From: Dehalococcoidia bacterium
GTDB taxonomy: Bacteria > Chloroflexota > Dehalococcoidia > UBA2979
Assembly (NCBI GenBank): GCA_009692725.1
Contig: SHYP01000003.1
Location: 23,629 to 87,628 of the forward strand
DNA: 64,000 bases
Direction: 5' to 3'
The notes beneath the pieces are model-generated. The model was not told the origin of the DNA. It was given only the letters and a program-made list of their open reading frames with translations, and did no database searches. Below are positions 26,890 through 34,910 of this stretch, piece after piece (position 1 is the stretch's first letter; each line of letters begins with the position of its first letter). A program made the position numbers and the translations under genes.

Positions 26890-27346
26890 ATGCCTAGCTA
26901 CACCGTCGAGGTGCAGGGTATGGACAAGGCGATGATGAGGGGCCTGAACCCTGCTCGAAGGACACGAACGACCCGCGCGAGCGGTTCGAGGCGATCGGCG
27001 TCGCATGGGTTCGCGTGGCGCTGGAGCAGGGCGCGATCCCGGCCGCCCAGGAGCGCGGTATCGCCGGCGCCCTGGATGGCGCCGAGGAGCGCGGCGACTT
27101 CGGCATCACGCACCGCGGCCAGCTCCGGACGCTGGAGCGCGGCGACGGGCGGCTTGTGTACCAGACCTTCAGCGGCCGGCCCGACCAGGGTACGGCACCG
27201 CCGGTAGCCTGTACTGCCCCGACGGCGGTCGCCTGTTTGTGCTCGGCGGCCGCCTCTTCGTGATGGTCGTGGCCAGCAACGAGTGGGGGAGCGAGTCCCG
27301 CGCCGAGCAGGCGTTCGAACGCTACTTCGCGGTGCTGCGCTGCTAG
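26890..27346 (+). pseudogene. Broken lipoprotein-domain remnant in three frames
   Basis: No single frame covers this stretch, but consecutive pieces in different frames read as one domain. Frame A begins MPSYTVEVQGMDKAM at 26890. The next frame gives CSKDTNDPRERFEAIGVAWV, then ALEQGAIPAAQERGIAGAL and RGQLRTLERGDGRLVYQTF (about 26940-27190). The third gives GTAGSLYCPDGGRLFVLGG and AEQAFERYFAVLRC, ending with the TAG at 27346. The FERYF-VLRC ending is typical of PsbP-like exported proteins, so this may be the displaced C-terminus of the lipoprotein beginning at 26299. At least two frameshifts are needed. Confidence 0.55.
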
Positions 27347-27367
27347 CGGGGCGGCGACCTGCGCGGG

Positions 27368-27865
27368 CTAGTCATGCGGCGCGCCACCGGCCGCGCTCGC
27401 GCGAAAGCTGGCCAGGGCGCGCGCCTCGTCCGCCGCGGGCATGCGCAGGAAGAGCGCGGACGCCTCCACGAGCGCCGCGCCGCCGGTATCTGCGAGTGTC
27501 GCCTCCACCTCGATGCGGCGACCGCGGCGACGAGTGATCGTGCTGCGCACGACGAGTTCATCGGACAGCGGGACGAGGCGGCGATAGCGCGTCTCCATGC
27601 GCGCGGTCACCGCGAACACCCCGTCCGCGTACATCGCCCAGCCCATCGCCTCGTCGAGCAGCAGCGCGATGAGGCCGCCGTGCATTCGTTGCGGGAAGCC
27701 CTGGTCCTCCGGCCGTGGCCGGTAGCGCGCCAGCACACCGCCGTCGACGCGCTCGAAGACGAGGTGCAGGCCGATCGGGTTGTGACGCCCGCAGCCGAAG
27801 CAGTAGTGCTCGATCAGCGCTGGGTCGGGCGCCGGCTGTGCCGCGCCGTCGTCGGCGCTGGTCAC
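27368..27865 (-). CDS. PaaI-type hot-dog thioesterase
   Basis: A 165-residue acyl-CoA thioesterase-like protein. EHYCFGCGRHNPIGLHLVFE near residue 20 and GFPQRMHGGLIALLLDEAMGWA near 57 with the HGG motif and acidic residue define the PaaI/YigI hot-dog family. It likely hydrolyses acyl-CoA esters. GTG start overlaps the stop of the MaoC gene (GTGA), making a coupled unit with two hydratase-like subunits and pointing to shared acyl-CoA or fatty acid metabolism. Confidence 0.85.
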   Translation of the reverse strand: MTSADDGAAQPAPDPALIEHYCFGCGRHNPIGLHLVFERVDGGVLARYRPRPEDQGFPQRMHGGLIALLLDEAMGWAMYADGVFAVTARMETRYRRLVPLSDELVVRSTITRRRGRRIEVEATLADTGGAALVEASALFLRMPAADEARALASFRASAAGGAPHD

Positions 27866-28260
27866 GGAGCCGAGTCGTCCCAGGGCACGGTCGCGGTGCC
27901 GCTCAGCAGCTGCTCGCCGGCGGCGTTGTGGCAGCTCACGTCGTACGTGGCGACGCCGCCTTCGCAGTGGTGCAACGTCACGACGGCGGTGACGTCCACC
28001 GGCTGCAGCGCGGGCGCGCGCCAGCGTACCTTGAGCGTGCCGCCAGCCGCCCAGCGCTCCCCGAATGCCGCGGTCATCGCGTCCGATACGAGTGCGAGCA
28101 CAAGCATGCCGTGCGCGACAGGCCGGCCGAACGGGCCGGCGGCCGCGGCCGCGCGATCGGTGTGGATGGGGTTCCAGTCGCGCGCGGCGTGCGTGTAAGC
28201 CTCGACGCGCGCCTGGTCGATGCGCCGCGTGACGGCGGCGACGACGGGCGGCGCGCTCAT
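27862..28260 (-). CDS. MaoC-like hydratase, catalytic subunit (HadB-like)
   Basis: A 132-residue hot-dog protein. The hydratase motif is RDWNPIHTDRAAAAAGPFGR with Asp and His near residues 28 and 33, followed by RPVAHGMLVLALVSDA. This is the catalytic half of two-subunit (R)-3-hydroxyacyl dehydratases such as mycobacterial HadB. ATG overlaps the upstream subunit's stop (ATGA). The upstream gene supplies the partner without the catalytic motif. Confidence 0.83.
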   Translation of the reverse strand: MSAPPVVAAVTRRIDQARVEAYTHAARDWNPIHTDRAAAAAGPFGRPVAHGMLVLALVSDAMTAAFGERWAAGGTLKVRWRAPALQPVDVTAVVTLHHCEGGVATYDVSCHNAAGEQLLSGTATVPWDDSAP

Positions 28261-28667
28261 CGGGCGGCCGCTTCCAACGCCACGGGCAGCGGCGCCGCGA
28301 CCGTCGCGCGACCGCGCAACGCGGTCGCGACCGCGCCCAGCTCGGCCTCGAACACCACGATGTTGGTGCCCTGGCGCACGGACTGCTGCACGACGTGCAG
28401 CGCGACGCTGACCAGTGAGCCGATCGGGACGGGCGCAAGAAACTCGAACTCCTGCGCCACGTGCACCGCGCCCGGCGGCAACGGCATCTCGGCGAGCAGC
28501 GCCGCGATTGCCCATGCGCCGAGCGCGAGCGGCGGCGCGATTGCCGTCCAGCGCTCCTCCGGCTCCCCCGTGGCGGCAAGGTAGGCGCGCACCTCGGCCG
28601 CGCCCACAGAGAGCAGCGTGGGCGGCAGGCGGTCTCCGCGGCGGAGGCTGTGGAAGTCGACGGTCAC
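28257..28667 (-). CDS. MaoC-like hydratase, non-catalytic partner (HadA/FAS1-like dehydratase N-domain)
   Basis: A 136-residue hot-dog subunit: VDFHSLRRGDRLPPTLLSVG at the start, APPLALGAWAIAALLAEMPL and AQEFEFLAPVPIGSLVSV in the middle, then RQGTNIVVFEAELG. It lacks the D-x4-H catalytic motif and matches the N-terminal domain of two-part MaoC dehydratases. GTG at 28667 is preferred; the open frame extends to 28763 but would overlap the gltD-like gene. Ribosome site is weak, so the start is uncertain. Acts with the next gene. Confidence 0.72.
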   Translation of the reverse strand: MTVDFHSLRRGDRLPPTLLSVGAAEVRAYLAATGEPEERWTAIAPPLALGAWAIAALLAEMPLPPGAVHVAQEFEFLAPVPIGSLVSVALHVVQQSVRQGTNIVVFEAELGAVATALRGRATVAAPLPVALEAAAR

Positions 28668-28734
28668 TGCCGCATCATGGGCGCTGGGCGCGCTGCGCCC
28701 AAGTGCCGGCCAGCGTGCCAGCTCGATTCCTGCG

Positions 28735-30243
28735 CTACCAGCTGCCGTCGCTGAGGAACGCATCGATGGCGGCGGCCGCCTTCTGGCCGTCGGCGAGCGC
28801 TGTCACCACGAGGTCGGCACCGTTCACGCCGTCGCCGCCGGCGAAGACGCCACGCACGCTCGTGCGCATCGACTCGGGGTCCACGACCACGCGGCCCCAG
28901 CGATCGCGGGCGACGGCGGGCGCCGCGGTGCCCCAGTCGGGATCGACGTTGTAGCCAATCGCGGTGACCACGGCGTCCGCGGGAATCTCGAACTCGGAGT
29001 CCGGCACCACCTCCGGGCGCGCGCGGCCGCTCTCGTCGGGCTCGCCGAGACGCATGCGCCGGCAGCGCAGCGCGCGCACCGCGCCGCGGTCGTCGACCAG
29101 CACTTCGACGGGGGCGGTCAGGAACTCGAACCGCACCCCCTCCTCGACGGCGTGGCGGCGCTCCTCGATGCGGCCCTGCATCTCCGCGTTGGTGCGGCGG
29201 TACACCAGCGTCACGTCGGGCACGCCGAGCCGGCGCGCGGTGCGCACGCAGTCCATCGACGTGTCTCCGCCACCGACGACGACGACGCTGCGGAACGCAG
29301 GCAGCGGCTCGCGCATCGGCTCCGGCAACTCGTGCGGCTCGAGGTTGCCGCGCACGAGGAATTCCGTGGCGCGGTACATGCCGGCCGCATCCTCGTTCGC
29401 AATACCGAGCCGGGAGTCCTCCGTCGCGCCGAACGCCAGAAAGACCGCGTCGTACTCGGACGCGAGCTGCTCCAGCGCCACGATGTCGCCCACGCGCGTG
29501 TTCGTGCGCACCTCGACGCCGAGCGCCGCGAGGTCGCGGAACGCGCGATCGACGGCGGGCTTGTTCTGCTTGAAGTCCGGGATGCCGTAGCGCAGCAGCC
29601 CGCCGGGGAGCGGCCACGCCTCGTACATCACGACGCGATGGCCCGCGCCCGCGAGCCGCTCGGCGGCACCGATGCCCGCCGGCCCGCTGCCGACGATGGC
29701 GACGCTGCGCCCGGAGCTGTGCTCCGCGCAGCGCACGACGGGCGGCGCGTGCGCGCGCTGCCACTCCGTGACGAACACCTCGAGCTTGCCGATCGCCACG
29801 GGCGGCGCGTTCTTGCCGACCACGCAGTGGCCCTCGCACAGGCGCTCCTGCGGGCACAGCCGCCCGCACATCTCGGGCAGCGCGCTCGTCTCGCGGAACA
29901 CGTTCGCGGCCCCGGCGATGTCGTCCTGCTCCAGCAGCCAGAAGGCGCCGGGGATGTCGTTGTGCACGGGGCACGCCTTGGTGCACGGCGCGGCGGGGCA
30001 CTGGATGCAGCGCGTGGCCTCCGCCTTCGCGAACTCCGGGTCGAAGAGGAAGTAGACCTCGTCCCAGTTGTGCACGCGCTCGGCGGGCGGCTGCTTTGCC
30101 GGGAGGTTCGAGGGCATGCGCAGACGCGCCTTGCGGTCGATCGACTTGGGGTCGGGGCGCTCCCGGCTCCCCGCTGGCTGGGGCGCGGGTGGCAGCGGGG
30201 CGCGTGGCTGGGGCGCGGCGGCGGTGGGGTGATCGTCGGGCAT
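28735..30243 (-). CDS. GltD-like NADPH-dependent oxidoreductase (glutamate synthase small subunit)
   Basis: A 502-residue flavoprotein. Two N-terminal 4Fe-4S motifs are visible in CIQCPAAPCTKACPVHNDIP and CGRLCPQERLCEGHCVVG. An FAD fold follows at SVAIVGSGPAGIGAAERL near residue 168, then the NADPH fold SVVVVGGGDTSMDCVRTARR near 300 and VFAGGDGVNGADLVVTALADG at the end. The enzyme passes electrons from NADPH to a partner. No gltB is adjacent, so it could be an NfnB-like or dihydropyrimidine-type reductase instead of true glutamate synthase. The proline/alanine-rich first 40 residues are atypical. Confidence 0.85.
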   Translation of the reverse strand: MPDDHPTAAAPQPRAPLPPAPQPAGSRERPDPKSIDRKARLRMPSNLPAKQPPAERVHNWDEVYFLFDPEFAKAEATRCIQCPAAPCTKACPVHNDIPGAFWLLEQDDIAGAANVFRETSALPEMCGRLCPQERLCEGHCVVGKNAPPVAIGKLEVFVTEWQRAHAPPVVRCAEHSSGRSVAIVGSGPAGIGAAERLAGAGHRVVMYEAWPLPGGLLRYGIPDFKQNKPAVDRAFRDLAALGVEVRTNTRVGDIVALEQLASEYDAVFLAFGATEDSRLGIANEDAAGMYRATEFLVRGNLEPHELPEPMREPLPAFRSVVVVGGGDTSMDCVRTARRLGVPDVTLVYRRTNAEMQGRIEERRHAVEEGVRFEFLTAPVEVLVDDRGAVRALRCRRMRLGEPDESGRARPEVVPDSEFEIPADAVVTAIGYNVDPDWGTAAPAVARDRWGRVVVDPESMRTSVRGVFAGGDGVNGADLVVTALADGQKAAAAIDAFLSDGSW

Positions 30244-30382
30244 GCGCGTTCGGCCTCCGTGCCGGAAGAGGGTGCGCCTCCAGCGTAGACGGGGGCGCGA
30301 GGGTACTCAACCGGGGAGCACCCTACGCGACGCGGCCGGCGGGCTGACGAACGGCGTTTGATGCGCAGGGGGCGCGCCTACG

Positions 30383-31240
30383 TTATGTCGCTCTCGCCTC
30401 GACGCGCAGGCGGTCGCGCTCGCGCACCGCGCGCACAACCAGCGCCGCCGCGAACAGACCGCACGCGACCAGCACGATGGTCGGGCTCGTGGCCACCTCG
30501 AAGTAGTAGGAGAGCTGCAGCCCGGTGACCGCGGCGACGAGCGCGAGCAGCGCACCGAGCGCCATGATCGCGGGCAGCCGCTGCGCGAACACGCTGGCCG
30601 TCGCGGCCGGGATCACCAACATCGCGTTCACGAGGATGATGCCGATCGCGCGCAGCGACACGACGACGGCGACGGCGATCAGCAACAACAGCGCGTACTG
30701 CAACGCGGCGACGGGCAGCCCGGAGGCGGTCGCCATCGCGGGGTCGTACGAGACGAACACGAGCTCCCGGTAGAGCGCGACGACGAACAGCACCACGGCC
30801 GCGCCGAGCACGGCCGACGCCAACACGTCGCCGCGCGAGACGCCGAGGATGTCGCCGAACACGAACGACAGCAGGTCCGGCGTGTAGCTCGTGCGCCGGG
30901 AGAGCACCAGCACGCCGAGTGAGAACATCGCCACGAACAGGATGCCGATCGCAGTGTCGGCCGACACGCGCGCGCGCCGCTGCGTCCAGCCGACGCCGAG
31001 CGCGGTGACAGACGCCGCGACAAGCGCGCCGAGGCTGATGCTCAGCCCGTTGACGAACGCGATCGCCACGCCGGCGAGCGTCGCGTGCGCCAGCGCGTCG
31101 CCGAGGAACGCGAGCCCCTTGTGCACCACGAACGCGCCGACGACAGCGGTGACCACGCTGGTGATCGCCAGCGCGGTCAGCGCCAGCCGCATGAACTCGA
31201 ACTCGTACGGGTCGAGCAGCCAGCCGAGCGCGTCGCTCAC
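30383..31240 (-). CDS. znuB: Zinc/manganese ABC transporter permease (ZnuB type)
   Basis: A 285-residue ABC-3 family permease with about eight membrane segments. Family features include VVGAFVVHKGLAFLGDALAHATLAG near residue 33 and IGIILVNAMLVIPAATASVF near 199. GTG start overlaps the ATPase stop (GTGA). With the ATPase, binding protein and a Fur-type regulator upstream, zinc is the most likely ion; manganese cannot be excluded. The 139 bases between its stop and gltD (30244-30382) hold nothing I can identify. Confidence 0.9.
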   Translation of the reverse strand: MSDALGWLLDPYEFEFMRLALTALAITSVVTAVVGAFVVHKGLAFLGDALAHATLAGVAIAFVNGLSISLGALVAASVTALGVGWTQRRARVSADTAIGILFVAMFSLGVLVLSRRTSYTPDLLSFVFGDILGVSRGDVLASAVLGAAVVLFVVALYRELVFVSYDPAMATASGLPVAALQYALLLLIAVAVVVSLRAIGIILVNAMLVIPAATASVFAQRLPAIMALGALLALVAAVTGLQLSYYFEVATSPTIVLVACGLFAAALVVRAVRERDRLRVEARAT

Positions 31241-32082
31241 GAGCGCGGCCCGCTCGCGGGCGGCGCGACGACGATGCGCGGGGGGCCGCCCAGCGTCAGC
31301 GAGAGCAGGTGCCGCTCGAAGGTGCGGCTCAGCACCTCCTCGGTCAGCACCTCGGACGAGGGTCCGGCGGCAATCACGTGGCGGTTCAGGCAGACCGCCT
31401 CGTCGCACGAGTTCGCGACGCACGAGAGGTCGTGCGTCGCGACGAGGATGCTGCGCCCCTCGTGCGCGAGCGAGTCGAGGATCGCGACCAGGTCGTGCTG
31501 CACCGCGGCGTCGAGCCCCGCGAACGGCTCGTCGAGCAGCAGCAGCCGCGAGCCGCGAGCGATCGTCCGCGCCAGCAGCACACGCCGGCGCTGACCGCCG
31601 GACAGCTGGCCTGCCTGGCGCCCGGCGTACGGCGTCAGGTGCACGCGCTCCAGCGCCTCCCACGCCGCCGCGCGGTCGGCCGCGGACCAGCCGCGGAACG
31701 GCAGCAGCCGTCGCCGCCGGCCCGTGAGCACTACGTCGAGCACGCTCAGCGGGAAGTCCCAGTCCACCTCTTCAACCTGCGGCATGTACGCGACATCGTC
31801 GCGCGCTTGCGCGAGCGGCCGCCCGAACACGCGCACGTCGCCGCGTGACAGCGTGACGAGGCCGAGGATCGCCTTGAACAGCGTGGACTTGCCGGCGCCG
31901 TTCGGCCCGATCAGCCCGACGAGCTCGCCTTCGGGCACGCCCAGCGTCACGCCCTCGATCGCGGGGGCCTGGCCCGCATAGCCCGCCGTCAGGTCGCGCA
32001 CCTCGAGCGCGTAGGCGCGGTGCGGATGCGCGGGGGCCAGCACCTCGCGCGGTGCCGCGTGCTCGCGCGGCGGCTCGATCAT
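31237..32082 (-). CDS. znuC: Zinc/manganese ABC transporter ATPase (ZnuC type)
   Basis: A 281-residue ABC ATPase. Walker A GLIGPNGAGKSTLFKAILGL, Q-loop region AYMPQVEEVDWDFPLSVLDVV (the VDWDFP form is typical of Mn/Zn importers), signature GQLSGGQRRRVLLARTIA, Walker B LLLLDEPFAGLDAAV and the switch histidine in LVATHDLS are all present. It energises import through the ZnuB-type permease. Third gene of fur-znuA-znuC-znuB. Confidence 0.93.
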   Translation of the reverse strand: MIEPPREHAAPREVLAPAHPHRAYALEVRDLTAGYAGQAPAIEGVTLGVPEGELVGLIGPNGAGKSTLFKAILGLVTLSRGDVRVFGRPLAQARDDVAYMPQVEEVDWDFPLSVLDVVLTGRRRRLLPFRGWSAADRAAAWEALERVHLTPYAGRQAGQLSGGQRRRVLLARTIARGSRLLLLDEPFAGLDAAVQHDLVAILDSLAHEGRSILVATHDLSCVANSCDEAVCLNRHVIAAGPSSEVLTEEVLSRTFERHLLSLTLGGPPRIVVAPPASGPRS

Positions 32083-32142
32083 GGGCTCGCTCCCCCGTTC
32101 GCCGCCACCACTGTCACCGCGCAGCGATCGCGTGCGCGCACG

Positions 32143-33132
32143 CTACCCCTCGCCGAGCCCCGCGGCCAGCGCCCGCGCATTCGCGCGCATGAGCGCCACG
32201 TAGCTATCGACGGTGCCCGCGAACGCGTCGCTATACAGCGTGAGCACGCGCACGCCGGCCTCGCGGGCCACCGCTTCCAGCACGGGCGAGGAGAACTGCG
32301 GCTCCGTGTACACCACGGGCACCTGCTCCCGGCGGACGGTACGTATGAGCTCGGCGACGGCGCCCGCGCTCGGCTGCTGGTTCGCGCCGCCGGGCAGCGC
32401 TGCGACGACGAGCTGCAGCCCGTACGCGTCCGCGAAGTAGCCGAACGCATCGTGGAACACGACGAGCTTGCGGCGCTGCTCCGGGATCGCCGTGACCACC
32501 GCGCGCAGTTCGGCGTCGAGCGCCGTCAGCTCCGCGAGGTACGCGGCCGCGCGCTCGCGGTAGCCGGCGGCGTGCGGCGGATCGGCGGCGGCCAGCGCGG
32601 CGCGGATGCGCTCCACGTAGTGGCGCGCGTTCGGCACGGCGAGCCAGAAGTGCGGGTCACCCGCGGCGAACGCGGCAGCGTCGATGCCGCGTCGCTGCTC
32701 GGCGGAGCTGTCGCTTGCACGTACGTCTCCGTCGGCCGCGTGGTCTCCGCCAGTGCGCGGCGCGAGCCCCGCCGCGGCCACGACGACGACCGCCGTATCC
32801 GCGCGGTTCTCAACGATGAGGTCAAGCAGGCGCCCCTCGAGACCGTAGCCGTTGAGCAGCAGCACGTCGGCGCGCGCGACGCGGCGCGCGACCTCGGGCG
32901 AGGGCTCGTAGGCGTGGGGGTCGACGCCGGCGGGGATCAGCGCGCTGACCGCCGCGTCGTCGCCCGCGACTGCGCGCGCGAGGTCGGCGAGGATGCCGGT
33001 CGACGCCACGACACCGAGCCGGTTGTCGGCAGCGTCGTCGTCGCCACTGCAGGCGGTCAGCGCGGCACCAAGCGTGAGCGCGAGCGCCGCGAGCAGCGCT
33101 GGGAGGAAAGTGAGACGAAGTATCCTCGGCAT
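32143..33132 (-). CDS. znuA: Zinc ABC transporter substrate-binding lipoprotein (ZnuA type)
   Basis: A 329-residue cluster A-I metal-binding protein. Lipobox LGAALTAC puts the lipid-modified cysteine at residue 28. The metal ligands are expected at the histidines in GVDPHAYEPSPE, GDPHFWLAVPN and VVFHDAFGYFADAYG, plus the acidic TEPQFSSPVL region. A loop rich in His, Asp and Ser (GGDHAADGDVRASDSSAE) before the second histidine is shorter than the His-rich loop of classical ZnuA. Start is the ATG ending at 33132, only ten bases after a good -10, so its mRNA may be leaderless. Confidence 0.92.
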   Translation of the reverse strand: MPRILRLTFLPALLAALALTLGAALTACSGDDDAADNRLGVVASTGILADLARAVAGDDAAVSALIPAGVDPHAYEPSPEVARRVARADVLLLNGYGLEGRLLDLIVENRADTAVVVVAAAGLAPRTGGDHAADGDVRASDSSAEQRRGIDAAAFAAGDPHFWLAVPNARHYVERIRAALAAADPPHAAGYRERAAAYLAELTALDAELRAVVTAIPEQRRKLVVFHDAFGYFADAYGLQLVVAALPGGANQQPSAGAVAELIRTVRREQVPVVYTEPQFSSPVLEAVAREAGVRVLTLYSDAFAGTVDSYVALMRANARALAAGLGEG

Positions 33133-33142
33133 CGCTGCCGCA

Positions 33143-33171
33143 TATGTAGCGCAACTGAGACGTAGTGTCAA
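33143..33171 (-). promoter_or_regulatory. Promoter of znuA
   Basis: Minus-strand TTGACA (33166-33171), 17-base spacer, TACATA (33143-33148). The -10 ends ten bases before the znuA ATG, leaving a leader of only a few bases and no ribosome site. It gives the transporter its own promoter downstream of fur. Confidence 0.65.
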
Positions 33172-33208
33172 TCAATCCAACGCGTCAAGGAAGCGGGTGA
33201 AAGCGGCC

Positions 33209-33652
33209 CTACGAGGCGGCGGGCTCCGTCGCAGCCAGCGGCGCGGTGCAACGCGCGCAGCGGCCGTACAGCTCCAGGCGGTGCGCCTCGATGGTGAAGC
33301 CGGTGAGGCTGGCGAGCGCCGCGAGCAGCGCCTCGATGTCCGCGTTCGCGAAGTCGTCGACGGCGCCGCACGCGGAGCAGACCACGTGGTGGTGGTGCCC
33401 GCCGCTGGCGAGCCGGTATTCCAGCGTCCCGTCGTCGAGGATCACCTGGCAGACGGTGCCGATTTCCTGCAGCAGCCGCAGCGTGCGGAACACCGTCGCG
33501 CGGCCGACGTTGGGCGCAGCCGCCGCCAGCTCCTCGGCGGTGAAGTGATCGCCCAGCTGCTGCATGGAGCCGAGCAGCGTCCGACGCGGCGCGGTGATAC
33601 GGTGCCCGCTGCCGGCGACGCGGCGCTCGAGCGCGTCCAGAGAGAGGGGCAT
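33209..33652 (-). CDS. Fur-family metalloregulator (probable Zur)
   Basis: A 147-residue Fur protein. The winged helix spans LERRVAGSGHRITAPRRTLLGSM to GRATVFRTLRLLQEIGTV. The metal region is GGHHHHVVCSACGAVDDF with HHHH and CxxC, and the C-terminal CARC completes a structural zinc site. Position directly before znuACB argues for a zinc-responsive Zur. The ATG at 33652 directly follows a promoter, so the upstream open frame to 33913 is not coding. Sixty-odd bases separate its stop from the znuA promoter. Confidence 0.88.
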   Translation of the reverse strand: MPLSLDALERRVAGSGHRITAPRRTLLGSMQQLGDHFTAEELAAAAPNVGRATVFRTLRLLQEIGTVCQVILDDGTLEYRLASGGHHHHVVCSACGAVDDFANADIEALLAALASLTGFTIEAHRLELYGRCARCTAPLAATEPAAS

Positions 33653-33658
33653 GGCGTG

Positions 33659-33687
33659 ATCGTGGGCGCCGCCGGGCACCGTGTCAA
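33659..33687 (-). promoter_or_regulatory. Leaderless-type promoter of fur/zur
   Basis: Minus-strand TTGACA (33682-33687), 17-base spacer, CACGAT (33659-33664), then six bases to the ATG. This spacing puts the transcription start on the A of the start codon. No ribosome site is present. Confidence 0.6.
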
Positions 33688-33741
33688 TGCAACCCCCGCA
33701 CGCCCCCGCTGGACGGCCGCCACAGCGGCGCGAGGGCGGCG

Positions 33742-34890
33742 GTGACACGCGAGCGCGGGCGGGTCGTGCTCTGGACGGGCGCCTCGGCGCTGGTGCTCTA
33801 CCTCGTGTGGGGCGCGCGCGGCGCGCTGCTGCCCTTCGCCGTCGGGGCGATCCTTGCCTATACGCTGTTGCCGCTCGTGGACCGCGTGGCGTCGCTCGTG
33901 CCGCTGCGGTCACCGCGCCGGGCCCTCGCGCGCCGCGCGCTGGCGGTGCTGCTCATCTACGCGGCGTTCGGCGCGGTGTTGTTCCTGGCGGCCTACCTGA
34001 TCGCGCCCGTGCTCGCGGACCAGGTCGCGCAGTTCGTCGAGACGTTGCCCGACCGCATCGACGCCGCGCGGCTGGAGGTGAACGACTGGCTGCGCGCTTA
34101 CCACGACCGCGTCCCGCCTGCAGCGCAGGAGCGCATCGACGGCTACACCGACGACGTCGCGAACGCCGCGGCGGACACACTCACGGCAGCCGGCCGGCGC
34201 TCGGTGGCGCTGCTCACCGGCACGATCTCGATGCTGTTCGGCTTCCTGGTGGTGCCGTTCTGGATGTTCTATGTGCTGCGCGACCGCCACACCGCGGGAC
34301 GCAACCTGATGGCCGGCGTCCCGCCGGCGCTGAGCGACGACGCGACGAACGTGCTCGCGCTCGCCGATCGGCTGCTCGGCCGCTACATCCGCGGGCAGCT
34401 GCTGCTCGTGGTGATCGTCGGCGTCGCGGTGGGGACGGCGCTCACGCTGATGGACGTGCAGCTGTCGCTCGCGCTCGGCGTGTGGGCAGGCATCACCGAG
34501 CTCGTGCCGATCATCGGACCGTGGCTCGGCGGCATTCCCGCGCTGATCATCGTCGCCGGCACCGCACCGGACCTGCTGGTTCCGGTGCTGCTGGTCTACA
34601 TCGTGGTGCAGCAGCTGGAGAACAACTTCCTGGTGCCGCGCGTGCAGGGGCAGGCCGTGGACATCCATCCTGGCATGATCATCCTGCTGCTCGTCGTCGG
34701 TGGCGCGGCGTTCGGCTTCATCGGGCTCGTGGTGATCGTGCCGCTCACGGCGATCCTGCGAGAGCTGTTCTGGTACGCCGACCGCCGCCTCGCCGGGGCC
34801 ACCCCGCACGAAGCAATCGCCCGCGCGAGCGCTCGCGCCCAGCCGCCAGCGTTGATCGGGCCGACCTCGGTGACCCCACCACCGGACTGA
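33742..34890 (+). CDS. AI-2E/PerM-family transporter
   Basis: A 382-residue membrane protein with about eight helices and the central amphipathic region typical of the family (LPDRIDAARLEVNDWLRAYHDRV). The C-terminal half has GRYIRGQLLLVVIVGVAVG, GVWAGITELVPIIGPWLGGIPALII and VVQQLENNFLVPRVQG, the usual PerM/YdiK landmarks. Members export autoinducer-2 or act as sodium/proton antiporters; the substrate here is unknown. Divergent from fur. Confidence 0.88.
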   Translation: MTRERGRVVLWTGASALVLYLVWGARGALLPFAVGAILAYTLLPLVDRVASLVPLRSPRRALARRALAVLLIYAAFGAVLFLAAYLIAPVLADQVAQFVETLPDRIDAARLEVNDWLRAYHDRVPPAAQERIDGYTDDVANAAADTLTAAGRRSVALLTGTISMLFGFLVVPFWMFYVLRDRHTAGRNLMAGVPPALSDDATNVLALADRLLGRYIRGQLLLVVIVGVAVGTALTLMDVQLSLALGVWAGITELVPIIGPWLGGIPALIIVAGTAPDLLVPVLLVYIVVQQLENNFLVPRVQGQAVDIHPGMIILLLVVGGAAFGFIGLVVIVPLTAILRELFWYADRRLAGATPHEAIARASARAQPPALIGPTSVTPPPD

Positions 34891-34910
34891 CCCGCCGAGC
34901 GACGCCGAGG

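Noticed and set aside
33130..33175. A classical Fur/Zur box at the znuA promoter
   Set aside because: No convincing inverted repeat like TGATAATnATTATCA is present; only the -35/-10 pair can be supported.
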